Assembly: GCF_026914265.1 (NCBI RefSeq)
Contig: NC_069124.1
Coordinates: forward strand, 86,700,915-86,764,914
Source: Mya arenaria
Lineage: Eukaryota; Mollusca; Bivalvia; Myida; Myidae
DNA: 64,000 bases
Direction: 5' to 3'
Below the pieces are notes generated by a model. That model was not told the origin of the DNA and ran no database searches. It saw only the letters and a list, made by a program, of their open reading frames with translations. Both the position numbers and the translations under genes were made by a program. Positions 13,401-25,140 of the stretch are shown here, piece after piece (within the stretch, counting starts at the first letter, position 1; every line of letters begins with the position of its first letter).

Positions 13401-16400
13401 TGTCCCTCAAACTTAACTTGGAGGTTGGGCCTGACCAGTAGATGACCCCTATTGATTTTGGGGGTCATTGGGCCAAAGGTCAAGGTCACAGTGACCTTGA
13501 ATGGTAAAAGGTTGTCCATGTGATAACTCCACAATGCCTGCACCCATGGTCCTCTAACTTGACTTGGAGGTTGGGCCTGTCCAGTAAATGACCCCTATTG
13601 ATTTTAGGGGTCATTGGGCCAAAGTTCAAGGTCACAGTGACCTTGAATGGTAAAAGGTTGTCCGTGTGAAAACTCAACAATGCCTGCACCTATGACCAAA
13701 ATGGTCATTACACACTCTATCCTCAAACTTTGAATGGTCATAATCTTAAAACTGCCTCAACGGCATCCAATGTCAGTGACAAATCAGCTGTCATTTCAGT
13801 CCATGCATATTTCATTCAATTGTCCATATAATCCTGACAACATGGGGCTCAGGGGGGGGCATAATGTTTGACAAACATCTCTTGTTTATAAAAGCTCTGC
13901 TCTTTGTTACTGATTTAAATGCTCTAATTAATCAATAATTCAATGAATTGTTTCATAATTATCTATTATAATAAATTATCATGTATCACAATCACATTTC
14001 AACTACTGGTAGTCACGCTCTGAAAACCGTGTCAAATTTCAGAAATAATACTGCTGGTATTTTTTGAAAACTTCACCAATTACTTTATGTTTCTCTAAAA
14101 GCCACTGTCTCCCAGAATAACAGCACTCTGGGATGATATTTCTGTCAATAATTAATTGTTTTTCTACAGTTTGGATGTCCTTGCGGGCTGGCCACATGAA
14201 TGTTCCTGGCTGCCTGCAAGGAATCATAAAATTAACACTGAATTCATCACTGGAGATTGTTTTTACTACACATCCAGGGCACCAGGCATCCTGATATGCT
14301 ACTGCTACATATTCATTGTCCTTTAACCCAATGTCCATGTTTGGCAGCATTTCTTCAATTTCCAATTGCTGATTCTGGTTCTCAAACTCATCACCAGAAT
14401 CACACTCTCTCTCATCCATTTTTTGGCCTTTAGTCCTTTCTCCATTATATCTAGGATTTCTTGTTGTACATGTTCATCCTGCTCTCAGTGTTTTTTTCTA
14501 AGGCTGATTCCACCGCGCCAGGCTTTTTTCAGGAGATCAATTTGTTTGTCTTCCGGCATTTCACTGATCCAATTGATGAGTGGACGGCGGTTCCTCCTTA
14601 GTTTGCGTTTCTGGCTAGAATCCAAATCACCAAAGTGGTGCTCACACGCAAGGTTATTGACCTGTGCAAATGCTGTTCGGGAGCTATTTTCTTTTGAGGG
14701 TTCTGTGCAGTATCGTCCACCCTCAATGAAATCACTCAGCTGTTTATTTACAGTTCGTAGCATGGACTTGCACATCAGAAAAACAAGTTCATTGAACAGT
14801 TTCGATTTTTCATTTGACTCCGATAGAAGTTTGGCATGGAACTTATCCAGGTGAGGAACAAGAAGGTCATCATCGGTGATCCATGCTGTGTCGCTTAGGA
14901 TGTCTGGGTTTTCAGCGCTATCTTGCAGTCATTGAAATTAGACTTTTGGACTAACAAGCCCGAATTCTTATACTATTGCGTGACATCAAATTTTTTAACA
15001 AATCCTACTATATAAAATTCAGAATTTGAGCAAGCCCGAAAGACACTTTACCAGTGCAGGGCTTGCATGTTTGTGTAAATTTCGACCAATGTCTTGAAGA
15101 AACCTTTGCAATCTCTGCACATATGGATACAGCTATAGGTAGCTTACCGAGCCGGATGAGACAAGCCTCCAGTATGGACCAGTGACCATGATGTACAACA
15201 TTGTCAGAGCTTTGAGTATAGTATATACAATGTCTGACTGCAGATCTGCTTCAACTGACAAGATTTTCTGGTTGGGGTTTTGTACTGTTTTAATCTCCTC
15301 AAGGAAATACTTCTGATGCAGGAACACTTCTGCTGCTGTCTGGAACAAGGAGTTGAATCAGTTGTCCTTGTAATTTCCAATCAGTGATTTAATGCCATTG
15401 CTCCCACAGTAGGCCTCCCATCTGAAATATGTTTTAAATGTATATAAACATGTGATTACTACAAAAACTTTCAAATTAACAATTAATTTAAGTTAACTCC
15501 AAACTTGGTGAACCAGGAACTTTTGTTTCATTTACACAAAGTAAAACAGTCAATGAAAAACATGACAGCTCCTTACCTATCCCGTATGCCAAAGTGGTCA
15601 CCAGCTGGTCCGAAGATCCCAGAAGCTGTATAGGCAATTCGTTCAGCTATGGGTTTTTTTTTTTTACCAGAACTTGAACCTTGGAAGCTGGTCTCTTCCA
15701 ATTGGTACTAATAAGTATTACTGTCCTGTAGTTTCAAAATTCCTCAGAAAATGCATTCATGTTTCAGTGGCATGCGAAACAAATTATCAAAATGTACTCC
15801 TACATTGTATGAGCATGGTAAGATAAAAGTCAGTATATGACTTTCAGGGGTATTATTTTATGCTTGGAGTATTATTTTATGCTTGGGACTGGTACGTCTA
15901 TACTGATATGCATAAGATAAATATGGTACAATATATTTCCCAATTTCAGATGAACCATCCCACCACCCCCTGAGGATTGATGTGTTTGTCTCTACACTTC
16001 TTCATCTGGGATCTAAAAGTTTCTCCCACTCATTCGCAGCCATTGCAAAGTATGTATTATACTTATTGCTAAACATTATGTTCAGGTGTTTATAGTTCTG
16101 GCTTCTTCAGGTAGATACAATATCATGGACTAATTGTTATAAAATTTATGCCTTACTAATTCAGACGAGCAAAGATCATTGGTAGTCCTGCGCAGTTCTA
16201 TAAAAAAGTGAGATTCTGTTAAAAAGATTGTTATTTCCCAGATTCCACTCTGAACAAGTGTCAACTACCACTAACTGATCCAACTCATTGCCAGTTGTAT
16301 ACCTTGTCATGCAGGTTCCACTACGTGTTGAAGACACTGGCAGAGTCCGAGGAAGGCCAGATCTGTCTCCTCAAGACCATGTATGAAGTCTGGAGCACCC

Positions 16401-19400
16401 ACCCACAGGTACTGGGCTCATTCAACATGTTATAAAATTCAATGTGTGCAATGTTTCATTGTCATTTGCATGTTACCATGTCACAAAGTGTTGTAGACTA
16501 ATAGTGTATGGATGTCGAAAGAATACACTTTATAAGTGTTACTTACCTTGCCAATCCCAAATGTGCTCTCAAACTTGTATGTGTTCCAGATGATGGTTGT
16601 TCTCACAGATAAGCTCCTGAAGACTCAGATTGTTGACTGTTCCGCTGTGGCCAACTGGCTCTTCTCTGCAGACATGGCAGCTGACTTCACCAAGTATGTC
16701 TGCTTAATTACTTTATATATTTTTCCTAACATACATTCATTTAATACACTGAAACTTGGTATAATCTTGCAGAAAGAAATTTAAATATTTGATTGATTTG
16801 ATTAGATTGGAAAAAAAGGTAATGATGTATTCTTTTCCAGTAAATTTATGAATAATGCTATTTTATTTATCAGGTTCATGTATATAGAGTGGTCTTTTGT
16901 AAATCAAATATTTTATCAGAAGAAACTGTTTATATTGCAACAAAGATCTAAAATAAATATTAAGATTCTTATATGATGAAACAGGACAAAGGAAAATTTA
17001 TACAATAATTATTATAATTATAAATTAGGGATGCAAACAAATGTTCGAATATTCGATCAAACGTTTGGTATTCGAATGTCAAAATCGGTATTCGAAAGAA
17101 TAGTTCAAAAAAGAGAATAAAAATCCTTTTGCCTACAACACTAATTGTGTTTATAAAGCTCGCTTGTCTTGTTTTTACAACGATAGATCCCTAATGCCAG
17201 AGGTGTGAATGAGATGACAATACACTCAACACGCATCATATGTCATTTAGGGACATATTGTAGGGTACTATAAAGAGTCCCCTTAATTTTACAATAACTG
17301 GCTAGGAATCAGCTTTAACAACAATGTACGTGTTGACTTGGCTGCAAATTAAGTTGTGCATCATAGCTCAAATCGCCGTGATGATATAAATGCCATGTGC
17401 TACAAAAATGTTGTGACATACATGTGCTTTAAACGGTTTTCCATGTTTCGTGCATTGAACTGTAAATGTAAACTATAGCGTTTTAGGATACATTTCATAT
17501 ATCGTTGTACAATAGATGAGTCAAATCCACATTTGTTTTCGTTTTAATATTTTACTAGTTACGGAGTTGGTTTGGGTTTTCCATAGTTATATTTAGTTAA
17601 TTTAGAGGTCAATCTCAGAACGAGGCTGCCAAACGCTATTTGACTAGAAATCCATCTAATTTCACATTGTTTAGAAATATAAAGGCTTCGGGATTTTAAT
17701 TTTTTCGATTTTTTTTTTCTTCATGAGGCCACTCCTTTTTTATTTTTTGGTTTACAAGAATTTTTGGAAAAAATGTCCACCGGGTGGTCGAAAAAAAAAA
17801 AAAAAAAAAAAAGGATAAAAGTCACAAAACATACTCTTTAAGGGTGAAAATCAGAGAACAACATAAAAACATTGAACATTTATATCATTTACTTGACATT
17901 TTAAATTTTAAAACTGCTATTAATGCATGTTTTAATACACTCAAAGTTTCAAAGTTCTAATTTCTAATTAAACACACAGATTAAATCTTACATACTGTGC
18001 ATATAAAACATCAATGAAATTGACTGTAAAACATGTTTACATGTATAAACTACACTTTTTATCAAAGATACATTGAATTTTACTCAGCAGGACATTTGTT
18101 TAGCTTTAATGGTATGCTAAAGCAAAAGTGAATGCAGAACACTTAAAAAATGACCAATATTAAATTGAAAAAAAGGGAAGGCAAATTTTACGCTTTAAAA
18201 TACACAATAATTGCACTGTATTAAGACAATACATTACATTTTCTAAGCATTGTGTCAGTTATTTCAATATTGGAAAATGTCAATAAAGTGAAATAATTTC
18301 CAATTTTGTAAATAAGGAAGTAATATTGTATGAAGACATTGTGCTTTAATATTGTGCAAACAATTCCTGAAAAACTAAAAACCAAACTAGACCTAGATTT
18401 GAGTTTTAATAACCTTTACCATGCGGGGTCCTAGTTGTGTGTAACCCAATCCATGCTAAGTCCGAATATTTTCGGACCGGGATATTTACCATGCGATGTT
18501 CAGCAAATCCATTTCAAATTCAAATCTTGCAGCACATATATACGTTGCTCGTAAGTTCGGATAATGAATATCTAATGCGCTCACTCTTCCAGCCAAACTT
18601 CATCACTGCTTTCAGTCTCCCGGAGAAAACTTTTAAGATGTTTCTTAAAAAAGCATGCAAATTTGTTCACGACACTATCAGTCTGTACAATAAAAATAAT
18701 AGTGTGTAAGTGTGATAAAATATTGCTTGCATTTTGTTGCATAAGTACCCAAACATACATATCTTAAACCTGCCACTAAATGCTTATTTTTCGTTTTCGA
18801 TAAGCTCTTAGTTATTTGACGGGTAAATATACAGTATGCATGCGTGTACATATTGAATGCAAAATTTGAAAGGTTGGTTCAATCATTATAACCAATCATT
18901 TGTAAATAATCATACAACTATATAATATGTATAAGTAATGTACTTTTTGAACATGTATTATTTATATTATTAACTACATTGTATGCCATGTCACTTATAT
19001 CATATGTTAAATCACTGAAAAGTGGAATAAAAGAGAATATATAGTAACAGAGAAATCCATAATTATGTATCGGATATTTTCATCTTCTCCCAACTCCGCC
19101 ATTTTGTGTATCATGCGTTCACAGGGCATCTATACTTCATGATTGTTTATTTTTCATTTTAAAGAGAATTCCTTGGTTACAACAACAAATCTCATTTATA
19201 GTGAAATATCAAGTTCATAACAAATTAAAATGGACTTATTCAAAATAGTTTTCCGTGTTGTTTTATCTTAATGTTTTGCACACAACTCCTGGCATTAGTA
19301 AATGACATTGACACATGTGTTCAACTCTTTCATTGTTTTTACTCTACTATTAACCCAAACATGAATAAACATGTAATCTAGAATAAACACAAGCTTTTAC

Positions 19401-22400
19401 ATTGACTCAATGACAAGTATTTCCAAACCAGTTTGTGATTTAAAATCCATTAACACAACCGACTGAACTTGTGAAACTAGATCACCGGTGTCAACTTAGA
19501 AATTTTACTTTCGATTTCACCACTCACACTAAGGGCACTGTTATTTGATATTTAACCATAAAATGTTATAAAATATTTTTCTCGCATATAATTTACAGAT
19601 ATTTGTGTCTACTTATTCGATGGCAGCCGCTGCCACTTATTTTTCATCTATAAACAACAATATTTTCATGACCTAAATTTGCGGGGAAAAACAACAATCA
19701 CGTGACAGTTATTGTTTGTGTCGGCTGTTAAATTTGCCAATGTATTTTGCTATTGTTATTTTAACAACTCCTGCATATTTAACTTAATTATTTCATACAA
19801 AGAATGACTGCTATCGTCAATTTCGCCATTGCCAACGGCGCTGCCATAACAGTTGACTGGCTCACATGTTATCACTATAAATCGGCGAATACGGCTACGG
19901 AACAACAAACCAGTCGAGATCTACTGCATTCGTACTCTTATCTGTTCGTTTTTCTTTCGTTTCGCACCAAAATCAATACGGTCGGGAAAATAATCTTGAA
20001 AAAAAAGTGAAATTCATTTTTTATTTTTTTTGTACTTTTCGGAAAATTAGACCCGCCGGTTTTGTAAACCAATTTATATAAAAGTAGTGGCCTGATAATG
20101 AAAAAAAATCAAAGGCTCATTTGGGGAAAATCGGAATCGGCCACGCGTACTAGCAAGACAAAGAAGGGTAAAAATGCCCCGGCTATTACTTTAGCGAATA
20201 TTTATAGTAGTTAACTACATCTTCTAAAATATGTATTTTGGTAATCGAATATTCGATCGAAAGAATTACCGATTGTTGGAATATCAGTTTTGCCATTCGT
20301 TTGCATCCCTATTATAAATACATTGGCATGTGAAATGCTTATTTCAATGTTACATGTATTTCTCACATGGTGACGTGACCGTTTTGTTCTGGGTGTTTCA
20401 GGAACTATGTATGGGAGATCATGCACTCCACGATCCACAAGATGAGCAAGCATGTGGAAAAATTACAAAAGGAGGCTGAGGAAGCCAGGGACCTGCTTGA
20501 TGCCCACAAGAAAAAGGTGACATAAACACCAATACCTGGGGTTTATAACATGATAGTTTGATTTCTGTAAATTAAATTACTCATGCCAACAAGAGAATCC
20601 TATGCTGCAGTAAAATTTGCATAATCTTGTATGTCTTCAGATTGCATGTTTTATCAGAGGTTTTTAGCGAAGCAAGAATTTGAAATGTGCTAAATTGAGT
20701 TGAATTTGATTCATCATAGACTAGACTCTAGGGTCTGAACATGTTTCATGTGTATGTCAACTATATCCACTCTTATTTTCTGCTTTTGTGTGTGTAGATA
20801 GCAGATGGGCTGGATTATGATGATGATGATGATGTGCCGACAGAGGAGATGGTGGAGCGGATGGAGGAACGACTTGAGCTTGTGCAGAACCAGCAGAAAC
20901 GACTCTTCCTTATCATTTTCCAGGTACAGAGATTAAATTTAAATTAATGTCATGGTGCATGTGTTTTAAAATGTTAATCAAAACAAAGTTGTTTACTTAA
21001 TTTCTATTGTCTACAAAAGTGGATATACACCTCAAATGTCAATGTACATAAAATTTATGTATTGTGCACATGCCTAATTCTGGACAGTGCCTATATAATT
21101 GGACACCTAATAAAATGTAATTTCTCAACAATATTTTATTTAGCATTATCTTTAAATCAAATTTAATCAAGTCTGTACAAATTAAAAATTCCTTAAGCTA
21201 GAAATTAAAAGAAAAAAACATTTGAATCTTCTAGTTTATAAATCAATACACAGGCACATGTAGGACATGTAAATATATAGTGCAGTTCAATTATCAGGCA
21301 TTGTATATTAATAATTGTTAATGTGAAATAAAATTCTGATAAGATTATGTACATGCATGTGATGTTTCCTCTTCCACAATGTGCAATTTTGCACTTGGCA
21401 AGAATGAACACTTCAGCACTCAGTTGCAAAGTTATTCCCCTTGTTATTTTTTGATAAAATAAATAAATTAATCAAAACTTGGAAATTTATAGATTGTGAC
21501 CAACACAGGAATTATAAATCTTGGTGACATTGTTGCAGAGTTCAGTTAAAAAGAGTTGTACAAAGCATAATTTAGAAACTACTGGAAGGAATGATCATTG
21601 ATAGATGGCAAACGTGAAGTTGTGCACAGTGCAGGATTCTTAACTGTTTGGCACTTCCATGCAATTTTATCTCCCAGCATGAGATGAAGCATGACTCAGA
21701 AAAAACTGGAAGGAATTGATTTAAACCTCGCACTCTGAACACTTCATGCCACAATTACCTTCCCTTGTTAATTGTTGAATTGGGAGACATCAGAGCAAAA
21801 ACAACTCTTTCTAGTTTAAAATACAATATTCAGGCAATATGATTCTTTAAATATAAAATTGTACATTAGGATTATATAAAATAGGAACCAAAATGAAAAG
21901 TTCATGCTTGTTTACTATCAACTTGCGTAGTAATTGTAAAATAATTTAAAAAAGGGTTCGGAATTAGGTGCTGGCTCAGGATATCTTTAATATGAATGTT
22001 GGTACTATAACAATGTATGGCATGGTTTCAGCGGTTTATCATCATCCTGACTGACCATCTGGCACGGTGTGAGAGTGAGTCAATGGACTACCAGACCCCG
22101 TGGTACAAGTGGGTCATAGAGAGGCTGCAGGAGGTCTTCTTAGCAGTATGTTGGCATGGAAAACCCCTGCTACTTTGAGCAACAGCCTGTGATAATGCAA
22201 ACATTAATTTCCAGATTTAAGATTAGAGAGACTTCTTCTTACTGTAAATTGCTAAAACTCCCTTTTTACAACTAAATACCTGAATGTGGCCAAAAAGAAT
22301 TTGCCATGTGTCAGATTTGCGAATTCATTATTTAATCATCTGAAAGCATGAACAATTCAATATTTCACTATCAGAATTTGCTACCAGATCCATTCGCAAA

Positions 22401-22711
22401 ATTTCACAATTACGAAAACAATCAACAGTTATATTAAATTTTTTTAGCTTAATGTAAGTAAGTGGTGGTTTTTGGAGTAAAATTAAAAAAAAAAAATGAA
22501 GGAAACATTGAAAAGATTCTTATAACATGAAATCTTTTTATAATAAAAACATACATGTAATTGTAATCATTGTGATATTCTGTGCTGTTTATTTCAGCAC
22601 CACGGTCTGGTGTTCCGGTATATCAACACCCTGGAGAGCCTACTGTTCACCAGTGATATCGACATTCACATTCTCGAGGTGTTTCAGCAGTTCTGTGCTC
22701 TCAGATCTTGA
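1439..22711 (+). CDS. NCBP1: Nuclear cap-binding protein subunit 1 (CBP80), 24 coding exons, complete
   Basis: CBP80 is the large subunit of the nuclear cap-binding complex; with NCBP2 it binds the m7G cap of Pol II transcripts and supports splicing, export and the pioneer round of translation. Joined exons give 790 aa plus stop, against 790 aa in human. Exons: 1439-1490, 2588-2670, 3529-3629, 3859-3943, 4300-4371, 5190-5297, 5565-5612, 6251-6324, 7202-7271, 7757-7972, 8213-8310, 10212-10275, 10482-10592, 10868-10932, 11092-11229, 11512-11615, 12411-12530, 15950-16049, 16315-16408, 16590-16693, 20402-20516, 20798-20923, 22032-22145, 22598-22711. Phases agree throughout. Visible landmarks are a basic N-terminus (RRKRRRTS, about residues 19-26, NLS-like), [63 protein letters not shown], an acidic run near residue 680, and the terminal VFQQFCAL. 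These fit three MIF4G-like helical domains. The exon 13 donor was set at 10592 because it restores the conserved [11 protein letters not shown] junction. Confidence 0.97.
2483..2552 (+). repeat. Decayed tRNA-like SINE head in NCBP1 intron 1
   Basis: A box-A-like 'GGTTAAGTGGTAAC' and a degraded box-B-like 'GGTTTGATATCC' are spaced as in a tRNA, and the segment ends in CACCACT. No intact cloverleaf can be drawn, so it is read as the head of an old SINE rather than a tRNA gene. Confidence 0.45.
4740..5240 (+). repeat. Tandem partial copies of NCBP1 intron 5 acceptor plus 5' part of exon 6
   Basis: About four degraded copies precede the real exon 6. Each holds a 'TTTGACAGCTGAGTGTGCCA' intron end, a 'TGTTTCAG' acceptor and roughly 50 nt of exon 6 ([10 protein letters not shown]). 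Exon-start equivalents lie near 4798, 4884, 5009 and 5099, before the true start at 5190. The last spacings are 90 and 91 bp. The copy starting at 5099 carries CTA where the real exon has CGA and reads into TGA within about 25 codons. The real exon is the one that continues to the donor at 5297. Confidence 0.85.
5477..5539 (+). repeat. Three tandem 21-bp acceptor-like units before NCBP1 exon 7
   Basis: Three nearly identical 21-bp units, 5477-5497, 5498-5518 and 5519-5539, each end in TTTTCAG. The real exon 7 acceptor (TTGTTCCAG) lies 25 bp further on at 5564. Confidence 0.9.
6540..7090 (+). repeat. Degenerate ~160-190 bp tandem repeat in NCBP1 intron 8
   Basis: The phrase 'GGTTAAGGTTTTGCATGT', followed by 'AATATCTCAGC' and 'CCAACCTACTTGA', recurs near 6554, 6741 and 6902. 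A weak further start occurs near 7073. Units are strongly diverged and no coding signal is present. Confidence 0.7.
8350..9800 (-). repeat. Tandem-repeat element with terminal hairpin, split by a hAT insertion (NCBP1 intron 11)
   Basis: One end has the hairpin TGCTCCCCGAAGGGAGAGCA (8351-8370) next to a CCGTCCGTCC tract. The body has the phrase 'CACACCCTTGTCTGGAGAA' at about 8436 and 9634 with similar downstream text. The unit is interrupted by the hAT element at 8488-9519. The combination of tandem units, ACGG-type tract and end hairpin resembles bivalve pearl/MINE-type repeats, which is a comparison from memory. Confidence 0.6.
8488..9519. mobile_element. Non-autonomous hAT-type element, 1032 bp, with 8-bp TSD
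   Basis: The termini are TAGGGATGCAAACGAATG and, inverted, TAGGGATGAAAATGAAT. The element is flanked by a perfect 8-bp direct repeat GTATAAAG (8480-8487 and 9520-9527). Subterminal regions are dense in the palindrome TTCGAATATTCGA. An 8-bp duplication with short imperfect TIRs is the hAT superfamily signature. No transposase reading frame is present. A relative lies in opposite orientation at 17026-20311. Confidence 0.85.
13088..13890 (-). repeat. 146-bp tandem repeat element in NCBP1 intron 17
   Basis: Four units are marked by 'TTGGGCCTGACCAGTAGATG' at spacings of 138, 146 and 146 bp, each with AAGGTCAAGGTCACAGTGACC. The tract ends with a non-repeated flank running to 'GGGGGGGCATAATGTTTGAC' and 'CTCTTGTT' near 13890. 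That flank is repeated in reverse complement at 63535-63720, so the array belongs to a dispersed element with a defined end. Confidence 0.85.
14039..15350 (-). pseudogene. Decayed transposon-like ORF in NCBP1 intron 17
   Basis: Minus-strand fragments at 15348-15133, 14775-14485 and 14419-14039 lie in order but in broken frames. The downstream piece has a Tudor-like layout ([16 protein letters not shown] ... [15 protein letters not shown]). The middle piece holds [20 protein letters not shown]. Similar text occurs in large uncharacterised, probably transposon-borne proteins of molluscs and cnidarians as I remember them. No catalytic motif can be identified. It is antisense to NCBP1 and not a host exon. 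Confidence 0.5.
17026..20311. mobile_element. hAT-type element, 3286 bp, with 8-bp TSD (NCBP1 intron 20)
   Basis: The ends TAGGGATGCAAACAAATG and CATTCGTTTGCATCCCTA are inverted repeats. They are flanked by the perfect direct repeat TTATAAAT (17018-17025 and 20312-20319). Subterminal sequence matches the element at 8488-9519 in opposite orientation. The extra length comes largely from a probable second element nested at about 17700-20112. Short ORFs at 18437-18709 and 19804-20010 have no recognisable transposase motif. Confidence 0.85.
17700..20112. mobile_element. Probable TIR element nested in the 3.3-kb hAT copy
   Basis: The inner flanks are imperfect inverted repeats. On the left are 'GAGGCCACTCCTTTTTTATT' and TTGGTTTACA (17747-17756). 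On the right, read in reverse, are 'CAGGCCACTACTTTTATA' and TTGGTTTACA (20063-20072 on the opposite strand). The segment between them has no counterpart in the shorter hAT copy. A 20+ nt poly(A) run lies just inside the left end. Target duplication and exact ends are unresolved. Confidence 0.5.
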
Positions 22712-23188
22712 ACATGCCCTCCTTACAATCACCTTGTAATCACCTTGAGGTGGAAAAGTGCAGAAGTGTCTTGGTGTGTTATAGGAATGTAGAACCTCTT
22801 CCACAACAAACATCACCATTCTCTTACTTTACATTATTATACCATATCACTGCAGGAGATTATAGAATATCACAGGCAAGGTTCAAATTCAGTCATGATT
22901 CAAAAAGACATCACCAAAATGATGTCATGTTTATCATGTGATTTTTCAATTATTAACTTGACATTTTTTATTTTAATTTATGCAAAACGAAACAAAACAA
23001 AGGTTTAATTTTGGTATAAGATTAAAATTTATTTAATTGTATTCACAAAAGTATATATTCACTTGTGTGAAAATTGTTTTCTGTTAGCACTTAGTGAAAT
23101 ATTTTTTAGTGTTACACTGAAATTCAACATTTATTCATAACAATGCCCTTCTTCAAAATCATATTTTATCTGAACATACATCAATAAA
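22712..23188 (+). terminator. NCBP1 3' UTR with AATAAA signal
   Basis: Downstream of the stop codon there is no open frame of note. The first canonical AATAAA I see lies at 23183-23188; further AATAAA-like signals occur near 24570. The choice of the first one is a guess. From here to 23862 I see only AT-rich sequence. Confidence 0.4.
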
Positions 23189-23862
23189 TGTTTTCTTTTA
23201 TTTTTTAGCATATTATCAAATAAGTGTGAATCACGGACAAAGTTTAATTGTCCATCATATGATGTGTATATTTTCATGTAAGGAATCGCATCATTTTTAA
23301 AGTCAATTCTTGGTTAAATGCACCCATGACTTATTTAACATTCTTTGAATCAGTAAAACACTTCCTGAAGGTGCAGAAGGACTATTTTCAGCTTTTTTTA
23401 TATGAGAACATTACTATTATGTTGTGTGCCATTTGTTGGAAGTACAAAATATTTGTGTACAGGCCAAGGTGTGTTAAATTAGGATCTTTGCATCATGTAT
23501 TGAAGTTTATATTTATTGTTATACCAACTTGTAAAGAAGTGTGTCATGTGACCTTCTGTTTATTGACTCTGCACAGTCAAGTAATAGTTACTGCACCCAC
23601 AACCCAGTATATTGTAATTATACATAAGCACTCAGTGTGAGTGTATTACTTAAATCACAAGGTTAGTGGGTAAAGTAACTGTTTTGTACCATGTTGTGTA
23701 CTTATCCCACACATAGTCTGCAACACGGTACTTAAGCAATCACCAGAAAACTTCAACCGTCAAGCATCTGGTACTTTGCGGAACCAATGAAAATGCCTCA
23801 TTAATTATTCATGATTATGATATTTTCCCAGCCAAATTGCCCACAGTAAACAAGCATAGCGT

Positions 23863-24308
23863 AGCATGTATCGGGGTACCCAACGATGATCCATACAATA
23901 CTAACATGTATCGGGGTATCCAACGATGATCCATACAATACTAGCATGTATCGGGGTACCCAACGATGATCCATACAATACTAACATGTATCGGGGTACC
24001 CAACGATGATCCATACAATACTAACATGTATCGGGGTACCCAACGATGATCCATACAATACTAGCATGTATCGGGGTACCCAACGATGATCCATACAATA
24101 CTAGCATGTATCGGGGTATCCAACGATGATCCATACAATACTAGCATGTATCGGGGTATCCAACGATGATCCATACAATACTAGCATGTATCGGGGTACC
24201 CAACGATGATCCATACAATACTAGCATGTATCGGGGTACCCAACGATGATCCATACAATACTAGCATGTATCGGGGTACCCAACGATGATCCATACAATA
24301 CTAGCATG
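23863..24308. repeat. 40-bp minisatellite, about 11 copies
   Basis: The unit starts AGCATGTATCGGGGTACCCA and ends GATCCATACAATACT. About 11 head-to-tail copies are almost identical; variation is confined to GGTACC/GGTATC and CTAA/CTAG. It lies between the convergent 3' ends of NCBP1 and the sulfotransferase gene. Confidence 0.97.
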
Positions 24309-25140
24309 GTTAAGTTCCACCTACTTGTTACCAATGGTATTGTTAACCAAAACAAGAAAACACTCCCCAACATGGTACAAAAAATATATATTTGAGGTTT
24401 ATAAATTGATGAATGTCTGAAGGAATCGTCAAGCATATATATTTATATGGTCCTTTACATTGTTCAATAGCTGACAAAATTGTCTTTATTATTGTAGGTT
24501 ATAAAACCAATTCCAAGTTCGTGTTTCTCCAATTTTAGTTGTAAAATGTGTATGTGTCAAATGGTAACATAATAAAATAATAAAAGAACTATTTCATTGT
24601 TTTACTTGCTTTTATTTTTAAGAACATTCATTAATACAATGTAAACATATTAAAAGTATTACCCTGGGTTGAATGAACATAAATAACGACCATACAATAT
24701 GTACCCTGATGATTGCTTTTTTATAAATATAATGTATATATATAACAAGCACATACTTAAAATGACCGTTTAATTTAAATAACAACAGCATTACCCTGTG
24801 TGGTTTATAAATATATAGAAAATTAGAAGAGTATCTATTCTCTGACATGGTTCATACTCTGGAAGTGTCAAAACATGAAACAGCGATTATGACAGGGAAT
24901 GATCATGTGTATACAACTGCATATACGTATCTACATGCAACTACATGTGTATACTTAAGTAGTTCATAAACAATATAATGGTATAAAAACCTTCAAAATG
25001 CGATGAGAGGAACGTTTAAAAAGGTATGCTTAGTATTGATGATGCTCGCATCTATTTTGCTGGAATGCAAAGTTGGATTCTTCAATGATCTTAAACATAG
25101 AACATAGTGCAACAATGGGACTGGGTTATGATGTCCAGGG
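24309..25140. other. Convergent intergenic region and sulfotransferase 3' flank
   Basis: AT-rich sequence without a supportable gene. A minus-strand polyadenylation candidate (TTTATT on the plus strand) lies at 24611-24616, about 525 bp beyond the sulfotransferase stop codon. Plus-strand AATAAA-like signals near 24570 face it. Confidence 0.35.

Noticed and set aside
23863..24308. CRISPR-like array
   Set aside because: The units are contiguous without spacers, and the window is eukaryotic.
24221..24436. Minus-strand ORF across the minisatellite end
   Set aside because: It is driven by repeat units and has no protein-like features.
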